From a virus: a DNA stretch of 64,000 nt. This document shows positions 34,305 to 41,778 of the stretch, in pieces (position 1 is the stretch's first letter; the number at the start of each line of letters is the position of its first letter). The notes under the pieces were generated by a model, which was given only the letters and a program-made list of their open reading frames with translations, had not been told where the DNA came from and ran no database searches. Position numbers and translations under genes: made by a program. The stretch spans positions 40,372 to 104,371 of the IMG/VR virus record IMGVR_UViG_3300031227_000019; one strand, given 5' to 3'.

Positions 34305-35033
34305 CTATTCATTGAAATAACACGCGATGTCAGTGTCTGCAAAACGCCTTTTCAATGACTCGTAATTGATTATCATGTCACGTAACGACCTACCCATATG
34401 CAGCGGTAGCGTCTCGGCTTCAATATTCTCGCAAGCATCCGGGTCCGCCCCGAGGTGCTCGTAAATGCGACGCATGTGAAACTCGGTGTGTAGACACAGC
34501 TGCTCATACGACACCCTGTAAGTATTTAGAAACTGGCAACCCCGCGTGGCTAGTATCACCCGAGCGGTGTGTATATCGCCTCGCAACCGCGCGGGGTCTA
34601 GCATCACACGTGCATCTCTTGCTTGCGTTACTAGAACCTGTGCATCACGCTTACTTCGCGTGACGTTCCATACGCTCTTCCTCGCCAACCGCCCCGACGC
34701 ATACCGTCGCAATAGATTCCACCGCTGAATGCACACGACTTTCGTGTCCAATGGTACTTGCTTGAACAAGTCGGCAAACCTAGTTCGTCGCCCTTTCGGC
34801 CAGCCGGTACAAGCATGAGCTATCATACCAGTAAGCGGCCCCTGCCAATATTCATTTAGGCGAGCCTGCACGCCCCCTGATTCCTTGAACCTGCTAGGAT
34901 CAAATACCTCATCATGACACGTAATGGCTGGGTGTGCATTGAGCAGCGACCGTAAAAAATGACTGCCACTTCTCGGATACGAGAGTAACAGAAATCCTTG
35001 CTTACCTTCAGGGAACACCAAACGATCACTCAT
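34305..35033 (-). CDS. Sulfotransferase paralogue 3 (242 aa)
   Basis: ATG 35033 overlaps the end of the preceding gene by 8 nt (ATGAGTGA). FLLLSYPRSGSHFLRSLLN (residues 14-32) is the PAPS-binding loop; CIQRWNLLRRYASGRLARKS is the 3'-phosphate-binding region. The N-terminus is nearly identical to paralogue 2 (FP.[GD]KQGFLLLSYPRSGSHF), while the acceptor-side middle differs. This pattern fits recent duplication followed by change of acceptor specificity. Confidence 0.88.
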   Translation of the reverse strand: MSDRLVFPEGKQGFLLLSYPRSGSHFLRSLLNAHPAITCHDEVFDPSRFKESGGVQARLNEYWQGPLTGMIAHACTGWPKGRRTRFADLFKQVPLDTKVVCIQRWNLLRRYASGRLARKSVWNVTRSKRDAQVLVTQARDARVMLDPARLRGDIHTARVILATRGCQFLNTYRVSYEQLCLHTEFHMRRIYEHLGADPDACENIEAETLPLHMGRSLRDMIINYESLKRRFADTDIACYFNE

Positions 35034-35775
35034 CAAAATAACACGCAAGGTCAGTGCCCGCAAAATGCTTCTTCACCTTTCCATAATTGGTCACTATCTC
35101 CCGGATCGGCCGATCCGCGTTAAGCACCATCGTCTTGGCCTTCACGTGCTTGCACGCATCCGGGTCAGCCCCGAGGTGCTCGTAAATCCGCCGAATATGT
35201 TCTTCAGTATTAGCTCGCAGCTGCTCGTACGTTACCAGATGAGTATTCACGAATTGCAGCCCGAGCGTGGCCAATATTGCTCTGGTGACATCTACATCCA
35301 GTCGCAACTTCACCACGTCCACACGGATTGTCTGGGTTCTCGCAGCCTCCGCACGGGCTTCAGCGTTGTCCGAACCAGTCATCACCGTCCACTCGTTACT
35401 CGCCTGCGCCAGTAAATGCGATACGTGCCGTCGAAACAGGTTCCACCGCTGGATGCACACGATCTTCGTGTCCAGCGGCAGCGTCGGGAATAATCCGGCG
35501 AAACCACTCTTTGCCCGCCACACGCAGTCACGCTCCCCACGCCAACCAATATACGCGTGGGCAATCATGCCCGTGAGCGGCCCTTTCCAATACTGGATCA
35601 GTCGCTGCTCTACATGCCCCGGTTCCGGGTAAAGTTCACGGTTAAATATCTCGCCGTGACACTTGATGTCCGGGTGCTCGTTGAGAAGCGATCGCAGGAA
35701 ATGACTACCACTTCTCGGATACGAAAGTAGCAGAAATCCTTGCTTGTCTTTGGGAAATGCTAACCGATTACTCAT
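35026..35775 (-). CDS. Sulfotransferase paralogue 2 (249 aa)
   Basis: ATG 35775 overlaps the preceding stop by 8 nt (ATGAGTAA). The PAPS loop is LSYPRSGSHFLRSLLNEHPD with a following HGEIFN; the second motif is CIQRWNLFRRHVSHLLAQAS. A conserved TYEQL.....HIRRIYEHLGADP helix is shared with paralogue 3. Cytoplasmic, no signal peptide. The likely acceptor is a glycan, given the glycosyltransferases in the same coupled unit (inference). Confidence 0.88.
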   Translation of the reverse strand: MSNRLAFPKDKQGFLLLSYPRSGSHFLRSLLNEHPDIKCHGEIFNRELYPEPGHVEQRLIQYWKGPLTGMIAHAYIGWRGERDCVWRAKSGFAGLFPTLPLDTKIVCIQRWNLFRRHVSHLLAQASNEWTVMTGSDNAEARAEAARTQTIRVDVVKLRLDVDVTRAILATLGLQFVNTHLVTYEQLRANTEEHIRRIYEHLGADPDACKHVKAKTMVLNADRPIREIVTNYGKVKKHFAGTDLACYFDE

Positions 35776-36517
35776 CGAAATATGGCTCCATGTCTGTACC
35801 CATGCACTGGGCTTTCAGCTCTTCGTAATTTGTTACCTGTTGACTAATCGGCACCCGGGCAAACCGCACTGACGTGGTCGTAGGATTTAACTGCTTACCA
35901 GGATCTACGCCAAGGAACTTGTAAATATCCCACATGACCCGCTTGGGCGTGCTGCAAAGCTGCTCATAGGTAATGTGTATAGCATTTTGAAACCGTAGCC
36001 CGATCGTGGACTGTGCGGCTCTGGCCATGTCCACGCTGGTACGCAGAGCACCAAGCGGAATATTTACCGTAGTCCTGTCGTACTCATCCCGCCGAAACTT
36101 CCCTGGTGCGTTAGTCCTTGCCTCCCACGCCCTGCACTTCAATGCCATGCGGTCAGACACGTAGCGTCGCAACAGATTCCAGCGATGCAGCACCACGCAA
36201 ACCTGCTCAGGCCTAAAGCTAACCAGCGGCTCGGCCTTCAACATATCGGCCACGCCCGTCTCTATCCACGCCGTCTTGTCAAGCGTGTACTGGCACGTCA
36301 TGTGATGCGTGTAACCAACGTGCTTCCCAGCACTGTAATGCTCCAAGACGTTCGCCACCGTGTGAGGCTGTTTCACCTTTTTTGTGTAATGCGACAGCAC
36401 ATTGAACAGCTCGCCGTGACAGTGCAAGTCTGGATGCGAGTTAATGTAATCGCACATCAGATGCGTCCCAGAACGTGGGAGCGACAACAGCACAAATCCT
36501 CGTTTAGACCCTGCCAT
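35768..36517 (-). CDS. Sulfotransferase paralogue 1 (249 aa)
   Basis: ATG 36517 overlaps the preceding glycosyltransferase stop as TAATG. The PAPS loop is LLSLPRSGTHLMCDYINSHP (residues 10-29); VCVVLHRWNLLRRYVSDRM holds the 3'-phosphate motif; the C-terminus is TDMEPYFDE. It is first of the four in transcription order and the most distant from paralogues 2 and 3. The TAATG link to a GT4 gene argues for joint action on one glycan. Confidence 0.88.
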   Translation of the reverse strand: MAGSKRGFVLLSLPRSGTHLMCDYINSHPDLHCHGELFNVLSHYTKKVKQPHTVANVLEHYSAGKHVGYTHHMTCQYTLDKTAWIETGVADMLKAEPLVSFRPEQVCVVLHRWNLLRRYVSDRMALKCRAWEARTNAPGKFRRDEYDRTTVNIPLGALRTSVDMARAAQSTIGLRFQNAIHITYEQLCSTPKRVMWDIYKFLGVDPGKQLNPTTTSVRFARVPISQQVTNYEELKAQCMGTDMEPYFDE

Positions 36518-37449
36518 TACAAATACTTCTCCAATAACTGCGCCCACTTCTTATGGAACGTCGCCAACCCGAATCGTTCACGTGCGATTTCGACATTTGG
36601 CGGTGAGCCTGCCAATGCCTTCTTAACAAATCCTGCCAATACGTTCGCGGAAACTACTGCTCCGCGTTTCGGTGGAATCCTTGTCACCATGTCAGCGAAC
36701 TCTTTGCAGCTGGCACGTGCGGAAACCACCACCCGCTTACCCATGCACGCAGCTTCGAGCACACAGTATGGGAATGCTTCATTATGTGACGGCACGCACA
36801 ACACATCAGTTGCACGATAGACGTCGCCCGGCGTATCAGTGTACCCTTGCAACGTCGTCCACCGATTATTCAACCGCCGGGAGCCTGCGACACCCTGACC
36901 AGACAGCAGTGCCGGCTCCTGCAACTTCCGGGCAGCCTTGGCCACCGCAACGGCATTCTTCAGCCCCGAGTTTCTACCAACAAACCCCAACAGGAACTGC
37001 TCCCCGTACTTCTCGCGTAGGTCCTCGCCGACGCGGTCCAACCGCTCACAATCAACACCGTTCGTGATCGTCAACGGCTCTCGGCCGAGAGTCTTCCTCA
37101 TGTTCCCCGCTACGGGTGACGAAACAGCGACCAACACGTCGGCGGCCTTCATAGCATCCACCCAGCCAGCGTGCCACTTGTTACGGTGATGCCGCACGCA
37201 GATCTGCACGCCGCCAACCCGTTTGGTCACGCCGCCACTGGAATCGATGATCACCTTCGCGTCAGTGATAACACCTTGCTGCCACTCCAGCCCTGCCGCT
37301 GTAAGCCGCGCAAGTGCCGCGGGTAGAATCATCGGACCCTGAACACGGACACGCATACCGATAGACTGCAAGTAAGGGGCTAGGCTTAACACCCATGTGA
37401 GTCCCCCGCCGCAGTCCAATTTCTTGAATGCAAATGCTATATCGATCAC
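36517..37449 (-). CDS. GT4 family glycosyltransferase, copy 2 (310 aa)
   Basis: The start is GTG 37449 in a GTGA overlap; its product (MIDIAFAF) aligns with the start of its paralogue (MTDITFAF). It has the GT-B layout: GGGLTWVLSLAPYLQS N-terminal loop, NGVD, GFVGRNSGLKNA at the second domain start, and the retaining EX7E motif in HNEAFPYCVLEA. It should transfer a sugar from a nucleotide donor. Paralogous along its whole length to 37446-38384 and ends with the same LLEKYL. Confidence 0.85.
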   Translation of the reverse strand: MIDIAFAFKKLDCGGGLTWVLSLAPYLQSIGMRVRVQGPMILPAALARLTAAGLEWQQGVITDAKVIIDSSGGVTKRVGGVQICVRHHRNKWHAGWVDAMKAADVLVAVSSPVAGNMRKTLGREPLTITNGVDCERLDRVGEDLREKYGEQFLLGFVGRNSGLKNAVAVAKAARKLQEPALLSGQGVAGSRRLNNRWTTLQGYTDTPGDVYRATDVLCVPSHNEAFPYCVLEAACMGKRVVVSARASCKEFADMVTRIPPKRGAVVSANVLAGFVKKALAGSPPNVEIARERFGLATFHKKWAQLLEKYL

Positions 37450-38384
37450 AGATACTTCTCCAATAACTGCATCCACTTTTTGTAGAATAATGGCAGCCCG
37501 AAACGCTCTCGGGCTACCGCAACGTCGGGAGGCGGGCCTGCCAATGCCTTCTTCACATGTGCTACTATTGCCTCTGCCGTCGGAGTAGTCCTGGCATGCT
37601 GCACTTCGATTCGCGTAACCATATCAGCGTACTCTTCGCAATGTGCGCGAGCTGATACCACCACACGTTTACCGAGACACAGAGCTTCTACCACCGAGAA
37701 TGGGAAGGCTTCGTGCTTGGATGGCACGCACATGACGTCAGCGGCTCGATAGACATCGCCTATCGTGGTCGTGTAACCAATCAACTGCGTGTAGTCGTTC
37801 TTCAGTCGACTATCCCCAGCAATGTTACCGCCCGCAAAGATAGCATGGCGATTGAATAGCTTGGCCGCCTTGGCTATCTGTGCTGCGTTCTTCAACTGAG
37901 AGTTACGACCGACGAACCCCATCAGAAACTCACGACCGAACTTTTTACGCAGGTCCACACCAACCTTGTCCAGACGGTCAATGTCCACGCCGTTGTTGAT
38001 GACCACGGGCATTCGCCCAGTGTATCGACGGGTGTTATGAGCCACCGGGATAGACACGGCGACGATTTCATCCGCTTTCTTCGTAGCCTTCACCCAACCA
38101 CTCAGCCACGTCCGCCGGCTATGCCGCACGGCGATGACAGGGCCATCATGCTCCCGTGCTACCTTGCAGCCACTGGAGTCGATCACGATGCGGGTATCCT
38201 TGATGACACCGATCTCGAACGGGATGCCCGCTGCTGTCAACGTGGCTATCGCCGTTGGAAACAGCTTCGGTCCCTGGACACGGACGGTCACGCCCTGTGA
38301 CTGAAGATAAGAGGCGAGCGAGATTACCCAGGTAAGCCCACCGCCATTATTTAATCCGCGGAACGCGAACGTGATGTCGGTCAT
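37446..38384 (-). CDS. GT4 family glycosyltransferase, copy 1 (312 aa)
   Basis: ATG 38384 forms an ATGA overlap with the methyltransferase gene and has GGAG 5-6 nt upstream. GT-B features: NNGGGLTWVISLASYLQSQG, NNGVDIDRL, GFVGRNSQLKNAAQIAKAA and the EX7E motif in KHEAFPFSVVEALCLGKR. Tandem duplication with the next gene suggests successive sugar additions. No membrane segment, so a cytoplasmic, soluble acceptor is likely. Confidence 0.87.
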   Translation of the reverse strand: MTDITFAFRGLNNGGGLTWVISLASYLQSQGVTVRVQGPKLFPTAIATLTAAGIPFEIGVIKDTRIVIDSSGCKVAREHDGPVIAVRHSRRTWLSGWVKATKKADEIVAVSIPVAHNTRRYTGRMPVVINNGVDIDRLDKVGVDLRKKFGREFLMGFVGRNSQLKNAAQIAKAAKLFNRHAIFAGGNIAGDSRLKNDYTQLIGYTTTIGDVYRAADVMCVPSKHEAFPFSVVEALCLGKRVVVSARAHCEEYADMVTRIEVQHARTTPTAEAIVAHVKKALAGPPPDVAVARERFGLPLFYKKWMQLLEKYL

Positions 38385-38935
38385 GCCTTCTCCAGATAGA
38401 AGATCGTTTCCTTCCGATACGTATCCTCGTGGTGGATATGCCCTTTGAGCATCTCACGCAGATCCGCTTCGCATAACCGAATGTTTGGAATGATGTGGCC
38501 TTCCCAGTTATCGTCCCTGACGTTCGTGTCCGTCTCGGCCATTCGCAAGAACAACACCAACGTCATCCGTTTCGTGTAGGACTTGAGAGCGTTTTCGAGA
38601 ATCTTCCGCCAGTTGACGTTATGTTCCAACACGTGACGCATGTTGAGGCAGGGCACGCGGGAGGTGTAGACTTCGAGATCCTTCAGGTAATCACAGAATC
38701 CCGCAGTGCCATCAACGCCGATATATTCCGGCCGATCGGCTGGGGGCACCATGTTGTGCAGCACCTTCTCGAAGTCGCGGCAACCGCAGCCCCAGTCTTC
38801 AATCATGCCGTTGCCTTCCAGCCACGCGACAGATCGCCGATAGGAAGTTTTGCGTCCGTAGTCCCGCCGATGCGCTCCGTCTTTATAACACGGCGACCAC
38901 TTACCGGCTCCACTTTCTTCTCTTGACTTCCCCAC
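38381..38935 (-). CDS. SAM-dependent methyltransferase, class I (184 aa)
   Basis: The start is GTG 38935 with AAGGAG upstream. Motif I is IEDWGCGCRDFEKVL, motif II YIGVDGT, and the motif IV region LNMRHVLEHNVNWRK resembles small-molecule methyltransferases with HVLEH. The first ~40 residues are basic. It opens the coupled glycosyl/sulfotransferase cassette, so methylation of a sugar or glycan terminus is plausible; DNA methylation is less likely because no target-recognition region or NPPY/DPPY motif is seen. Confidence 0.8.
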   Translation of the reverse strand: MGKSREESGAGKWSPCYKDGAHRRDYGRKTSYRRSVAWLEGNGMIEDWGCGCRDFEKVLHNMVPPADRPEYIGVDGTAGFCDYLKDLEVYTSRVPCLNMRHVLEHNVNWRKILENALKSYTKRMTLVLFLRMAETDTNVRDDNWEGHIIPNIRLCEADLREMLKGHIHHEDTYRKETIFYLEKA

Positions 38936-38945
38936 GCTACTCTCC

Positions 38946-40370
38946 TTAAATAATTCGACTTAGTAATTGTGCCACAGGCGATGCCTGCTTTACGAGAAAT
39001 CCATCCGTGCCAGCCCCGACACGTGTCCCACCACTCCGCCCATTGTCTCCTGGGACATGAAGCCCATCCTGCCCGGCGGTTCCCGATCTGGAGCTCGCCC
39101 CACCACTTGGTCGTGATCCTCCCGGAAACTCCGTGGTGCCAGCTCTCTTGGTGGTGGCATTAGGCCCTGCGGCAGGTCCTGCACCTCGTCCATGATCGGC
39201 GTGTTCGAGGTCACTCCGCGAATCCGATCGGCTGCACGTGACAGACCATGTGGCTGTCTTGGTTCGGGCAACGGCTCCAGCATTGCTGGCCGCGTGTGCA
39301 ACTGCGGCGGTTCGTGAGACCGTGGCGGCTCCTGCTGGTACAGCGAATGGAACGACTGGAACGCGTGCTCCTGCGGCTCCACCGGCAGATCCCGACTTAG
39401 TTGCTCCACCTGCCGCCCGTCCTCCGTCATTATCCAAGACACTCCGATGAACCTCGGGTCGCTGTACATGTGCTTCCGTTGCGGTCGCGAGACGATCCAC
39501 AGCGGACCCCCGGGCGGAGGTGGCGGGGTCCACAGTTGCGGCAGCGACAACACCCGGGACGGCGGCTCCACCAGCTTTGCTAGTGGCGGAGGTAACGGCT
39601 TCTCCGGTGGCAGCTTGATCAGACCCAAATCCCCCGACTTTATAACGCGGATCACGATATGATCGCCAGTCTCGGATCGCATCGAGGACTTGATTTCCTG
39701 TCTGAGCCTTCGACGCATCCCCCGACTGGCTATCGGCTGCGTAACTGGTTGATTCACTTGCGTTTGTGTCATAGAAACTGCTCCCGCTCTTCCCAAAAAC
39801 TGGTATGTTTTCGTGAATTGGATCGGTACTTAGAAACCGTCCAGGGTTATGAATCAGGCTGCCCTTTTTGACATTGCCAGCCTGAAGGACTCGCTTCTTG
39901 CGAATCGCGAAGGTGCTATGGAACTTGAACTCGCCGTTCTTCGGCAGGCCGCTCAGTCCATAACTTTTACGTAGCTTCTCCAGCTCGGGGCTGTGGATTT
40001 CGATCATCCAACACTTGGAGACGTCATCCCAGCCGTGAGGTGATACTGCCCGCACTGGGCCCAACGTGTAACCGAAGGACTTACCACGTTCTGTTATCTT
40101 ATCACCTCCACCGATTTCGTCAATCTCTTCTTTCCGCATTACCGAGACATGAGCCCTATAATTCCCAGAATCTTGCTTGGGTACCTCGGTCCCTGGCTCA
40201 TTCAACGCTTGGAACGCACCATGCCCTAAGGCGTTCGGTACGTCCATCAGGAGCCACCCGGAGGCAGATAGGTAGAGTTTGCCCTGGAGCGAGTACGAAA
40301 GCTCAGGGGCAGCCGCAGCCATCTTGCGACCGCCCCGAGCTTCGCAACCTTGGCGGGTTGTATCAGTCAT
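38946..40370 (-). CDS. 2H phosphoesterase-like protein with long low-complexity tail (474 aa)
   Basis: ATG 40370 has AGGT 6 nt upstream; an ATG two codons earlier is an alternative. Residues ~30-165 form a globular domain with two signature motifs of 2H phosphodiesterases, H-V-S at 74-76 (YRAHVSVM) and H-S-T at 151-153 (KFHSTFAI), 77 residues apart. The C-terminal ~240 residues are Ala/Gly/Ser/Arg-rich but end in FLVKQASPVAQLLSRII, which resembles other virion proteins here. That tail shares its DNA with a better-looking frame (38990-39772). 2H enzymes cut cyclic or 2',5'-phosphodiesters; viral ones can block cyclic-nucleotide defence. Role inferred. Confidence 0.7.
   Translation of the reverse strand: MTDTTRQGCEARGGRKMAAAAPELSYSLQGKLYLSASGWLLMDVPNALGHGAFQALNEPGTEVPKQDSGNYRAHVSVMRKEEIDEIGGGDKITERGKSFGYTLGPVRAVSPHGWDDVSKCWMIEIHSPELEKLRKSYGLSGLPKNGEFKFHSTFAIRKKRVLQAGNVKKGSLIHNPGRFLSTDPIHENIPVFGKSGSSFYDTNASESTSYAADSQSGDASKAQTGNQVLDAIRDWRSYRDPRYKVGGFGSDQAATGEAVTSATSKAGGAAVPGVVAAATVDPATSARGSAVDRLATATEAHVQRPEVHRSVLDNDGGRAAGGATKSGSAGGAAGARVPVVPFAVPAGAATVSRTAAVAHAASNAGAVARTKTATWSVTCSRSDSRSDLEHADHGRGAGPAAGPNATTKRAGTTEFPGGSRPSGGASSRSGTAGQDGLHVPGDNGRSGGTRVGAGTDGFLVKQASPVAQLLSRII
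38990..39772 (-). CDS. Nested gene in alternative frame (260 aa)
   Basis: ATG 39772 has GGGAG 9 nt upstream. The protein starts with a basic helix, then HIVIRVIKSGDLGLIKLPPE, a Pro-rich linker, and GPLWIVSRPQRKHMYSDPRF followed by GVSWIMTEDGRQVEQLSRDL, which looks like a genuine fold. The C-terminal third is Pro/Arg/Glu-rich. It lies wholly inside the low-complexity tail of the 2H protein, in another frame of the same strand. Alternatives are a frameshift joining the 2H domain to this frame, or a sequencing error. Confidence 0.55.
   Translation of the reverse strand: MTQTQVNQPVTQPIASRGMRRRLRQEIKSSMRSETGDHIVIRVIKSGDLGLIKLPPEKPLPPPLAKLVEPPSRVLSLPQLWTPPPPPGGPLWIVSRPQRKHMYSDPRFIGVSWIMTEDGRQVEQLSRDLPVEPQEHAFQSFHSLYQQEPPRSHEPPQLHTRPAMLEPLPEPRQPHGLSRAADRIRGVTSNTPIMDEVQDLPQGLMPPPRELAPRSFREDHDQVVGRAPDREPPGRMGFMSQETMGGVVGHVSGLARMDFS
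39825..39838 (-). other. 14-bp repeated element (coding copy)
   Basis: This exact copy of the 14-mer (minus strand GGTTTCTAAGTACC) lies inside the 2H protein gene, about 50 nt before the start of the nested gene. Confidence 0.5.
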
Positions 40371-40381
40371 TGACATACCTG

Positions 40382-41146
40382 TTATTCTTTGGATGGTGTG
40401 ATTGTCGTGCGATCCAACAACTGGGAATTGATTACATCCTGGGCCCCACGACTCTCCGCACCCCTTATGATCTGTGGCCACCGGCGATCCTGTTGCATCT
40501 GTATCGCCTCCACTTGTGTTTGCAGCCTACCGATCGACACCCACATTTCTCGACGATCAAGCTGACACTCATCCGTGATCCTATGGAGCTTCTCGACCTC
40601 GAAATGTGCATCCATCAACTGCACCTCTTCCCGTCCCAGCCGATCGATAACATCAGGATGCGCTGGCAGCGCCTCGTGCTCGCTGAGCATCTGACGCGTC
40701 TCGCCCACATCCACGCTTATCGGGGACATCGTCATGTTCACAAAGGCCACGAAGACCCCGCCAAGGGCCAATGAAGCCACGATGGCTGACATAACCAGCG
40801 GCCAGCTCACCTGACCATGCTGCGATACTTCGTGTTGCTGTTCGTCGATTCGCCGGTGGATCTCAGCTGACCGTCCGGTCGCGCGTAAATCCGACTCCTG
40901 CATCATCCGCCGCGTCTCTTCAAACCCGGCTGTTACGGTGCGGTTTGTCTGCTCGACCATTTGCAACGTATGCTGCATGTCGCGCTCCAACCCGGTGACC
41001 CGACCTTCCAAATGTGCGTGTGCCTGGCCTGTAGCAACAGCGGCCTTCGCAGTCCCTGCTTCTTGTGTTCCAGCCATTATCTCGTCTTTCTTGCAGCCAT
41101 CCAGGGCCGCTGTTATCGTAAGTGCGTATCGAAGAACCCTTGTCAT
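40382..41146 (-). CDS. Coiled-coil / transmembrane protein (254 aa)
   Basis: ATG 41146 is in an ATGA overlap with a tiny upstream frame; ATG 41077 (MAGTQEAG) is the alternative start. A helical coiled-coil region (~45-120) precedes one strong membrane segment at ~128-152 (WPLVMSAIVASLALGGVFVA), followed by a second helical region. From the upstream start, the first 18 residues resemble a weak lipoprotein leader (YALTITAALDGC). The coiled-coil/TM/coiled-coil layout fits a spanin-like or virion membrane protein; no firm call. Confidence 0.65.
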   Translation of the reverse strand: MTRVLRYALTITAALDGCKKDEIMAGTQEAGTAKAAVATGQAHAHLEGRVTGLERDMQHTLQMVEQTNRTVTAGFEETRRMMQESDLRATGRSAEIHRRIDEQQHEVSQHGQVSWPLVMSAIVASLALGGVFVAFVNMTMSPISVDVGETRQMLSEHEALPAHPDVIDRLGREEVQLMDAHFEVEKLHRITDECQLDRREMWVSIGRLQTQVEAIQMQQDRRWPQIIRGAESRGAQDVINSQLLDRTTITPSKE

Positions 41147-41778
41147 CCCCTGCGACAAGACCGGATAGCCACTAGGACTATCACAACGACGGCATCTTGG
41201 GACGCATCCGTCATTCCACCTCCCGCCTCGTTGGCTTTTACCATGAGACGGTTGCCAAGCAGTACCCACTCCATCTTGGTATGGGTACCGCCGCTAACCG
41301 ACCAGCGTCTTGGTCAATTCGTCGATACGCACTCGCGTGCTCGCTAAATTCTACCATCTCCGATCTGCTGTCGCAACACAAGAGGAGCAGCTAACAGCAT
41401 CTGCTGCCCCGTTGGGCCTACTACTACGAATCATTATTGTACTCTGCGGGAGGGTCGACCGCAGGAGATCTCTTCGCGGAACTCCTTTGCCCACGGCAAG
41501 GTGAAGAACGTAACCTCGCATCTGTTGGTAGGACCCGTCCCTGAATGACGGTAGGAACCTGGCCAACGCCCGACCGAAACCCCTGGCTACCCAGGTGAAC
41601 GCCCCGCCAACACTTCCGAGAGGCAGAGCGCGGGGTTTGAAGGTGTCCAGGCATATCATGCTCTTACCTGTCCCTCCCGGGGACCGCACCACTCTCCGCA
41701 ACCACCGTACTCGGCTCACCCGGTTTGTGAACTTGAGCTAGATCACGGCCGCCAGCACGTCCCGCACTCCCGCTGCTT
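41147..41778 (-). ncRNA. 630-bp stretch with no clear gene; candidate structured RNA
   Basis: This is the longest gene-poor stretch. On the minus strand it holds several hairpins within 41444-41684: GTCCC/GGGAC (41670-41684), GCGGGG/CCCCGC (41602-41635), CCTGG/CCAGG (41582-41595), CCGTC/GACGG (41535-41551) and CTGCGG/CCGCAG (41444-41464). Small open frames exist (one of ~102 codons from ATG near 41660, one of 23 codons MTDASQDAVVVIVLV with GGAGG upstream at ~41212), but the larger is Arg-rich and shows no fold or motif. A structured non-coding RNA or a long leader is possible. Confidence 0.35.

Noticed and set aside
38381-38935. DNA methyltransferase (anti-restriction) for the 184-aa gene
   Set aside because: No NPPY/DPPY or Cys-based motif and no target-recognition domain; its coupling to glycosyltransferases favours sugar methylation.
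41351-41719. 122-codon frame in the gene-poor stretch as a real gene
   Set aside because: Its upstream start lacks a ribosome-binding site and the product is Arg-rich without a fold; a shorter start is possible, but hairpins explain the region at least as well.
41301-41760. Group II intron or tmRNA in the gene-poor stretch
   Set aside because: No reverse transcriptase, no domain V-like motif, no tRNA-like acceptor end could be recognised.
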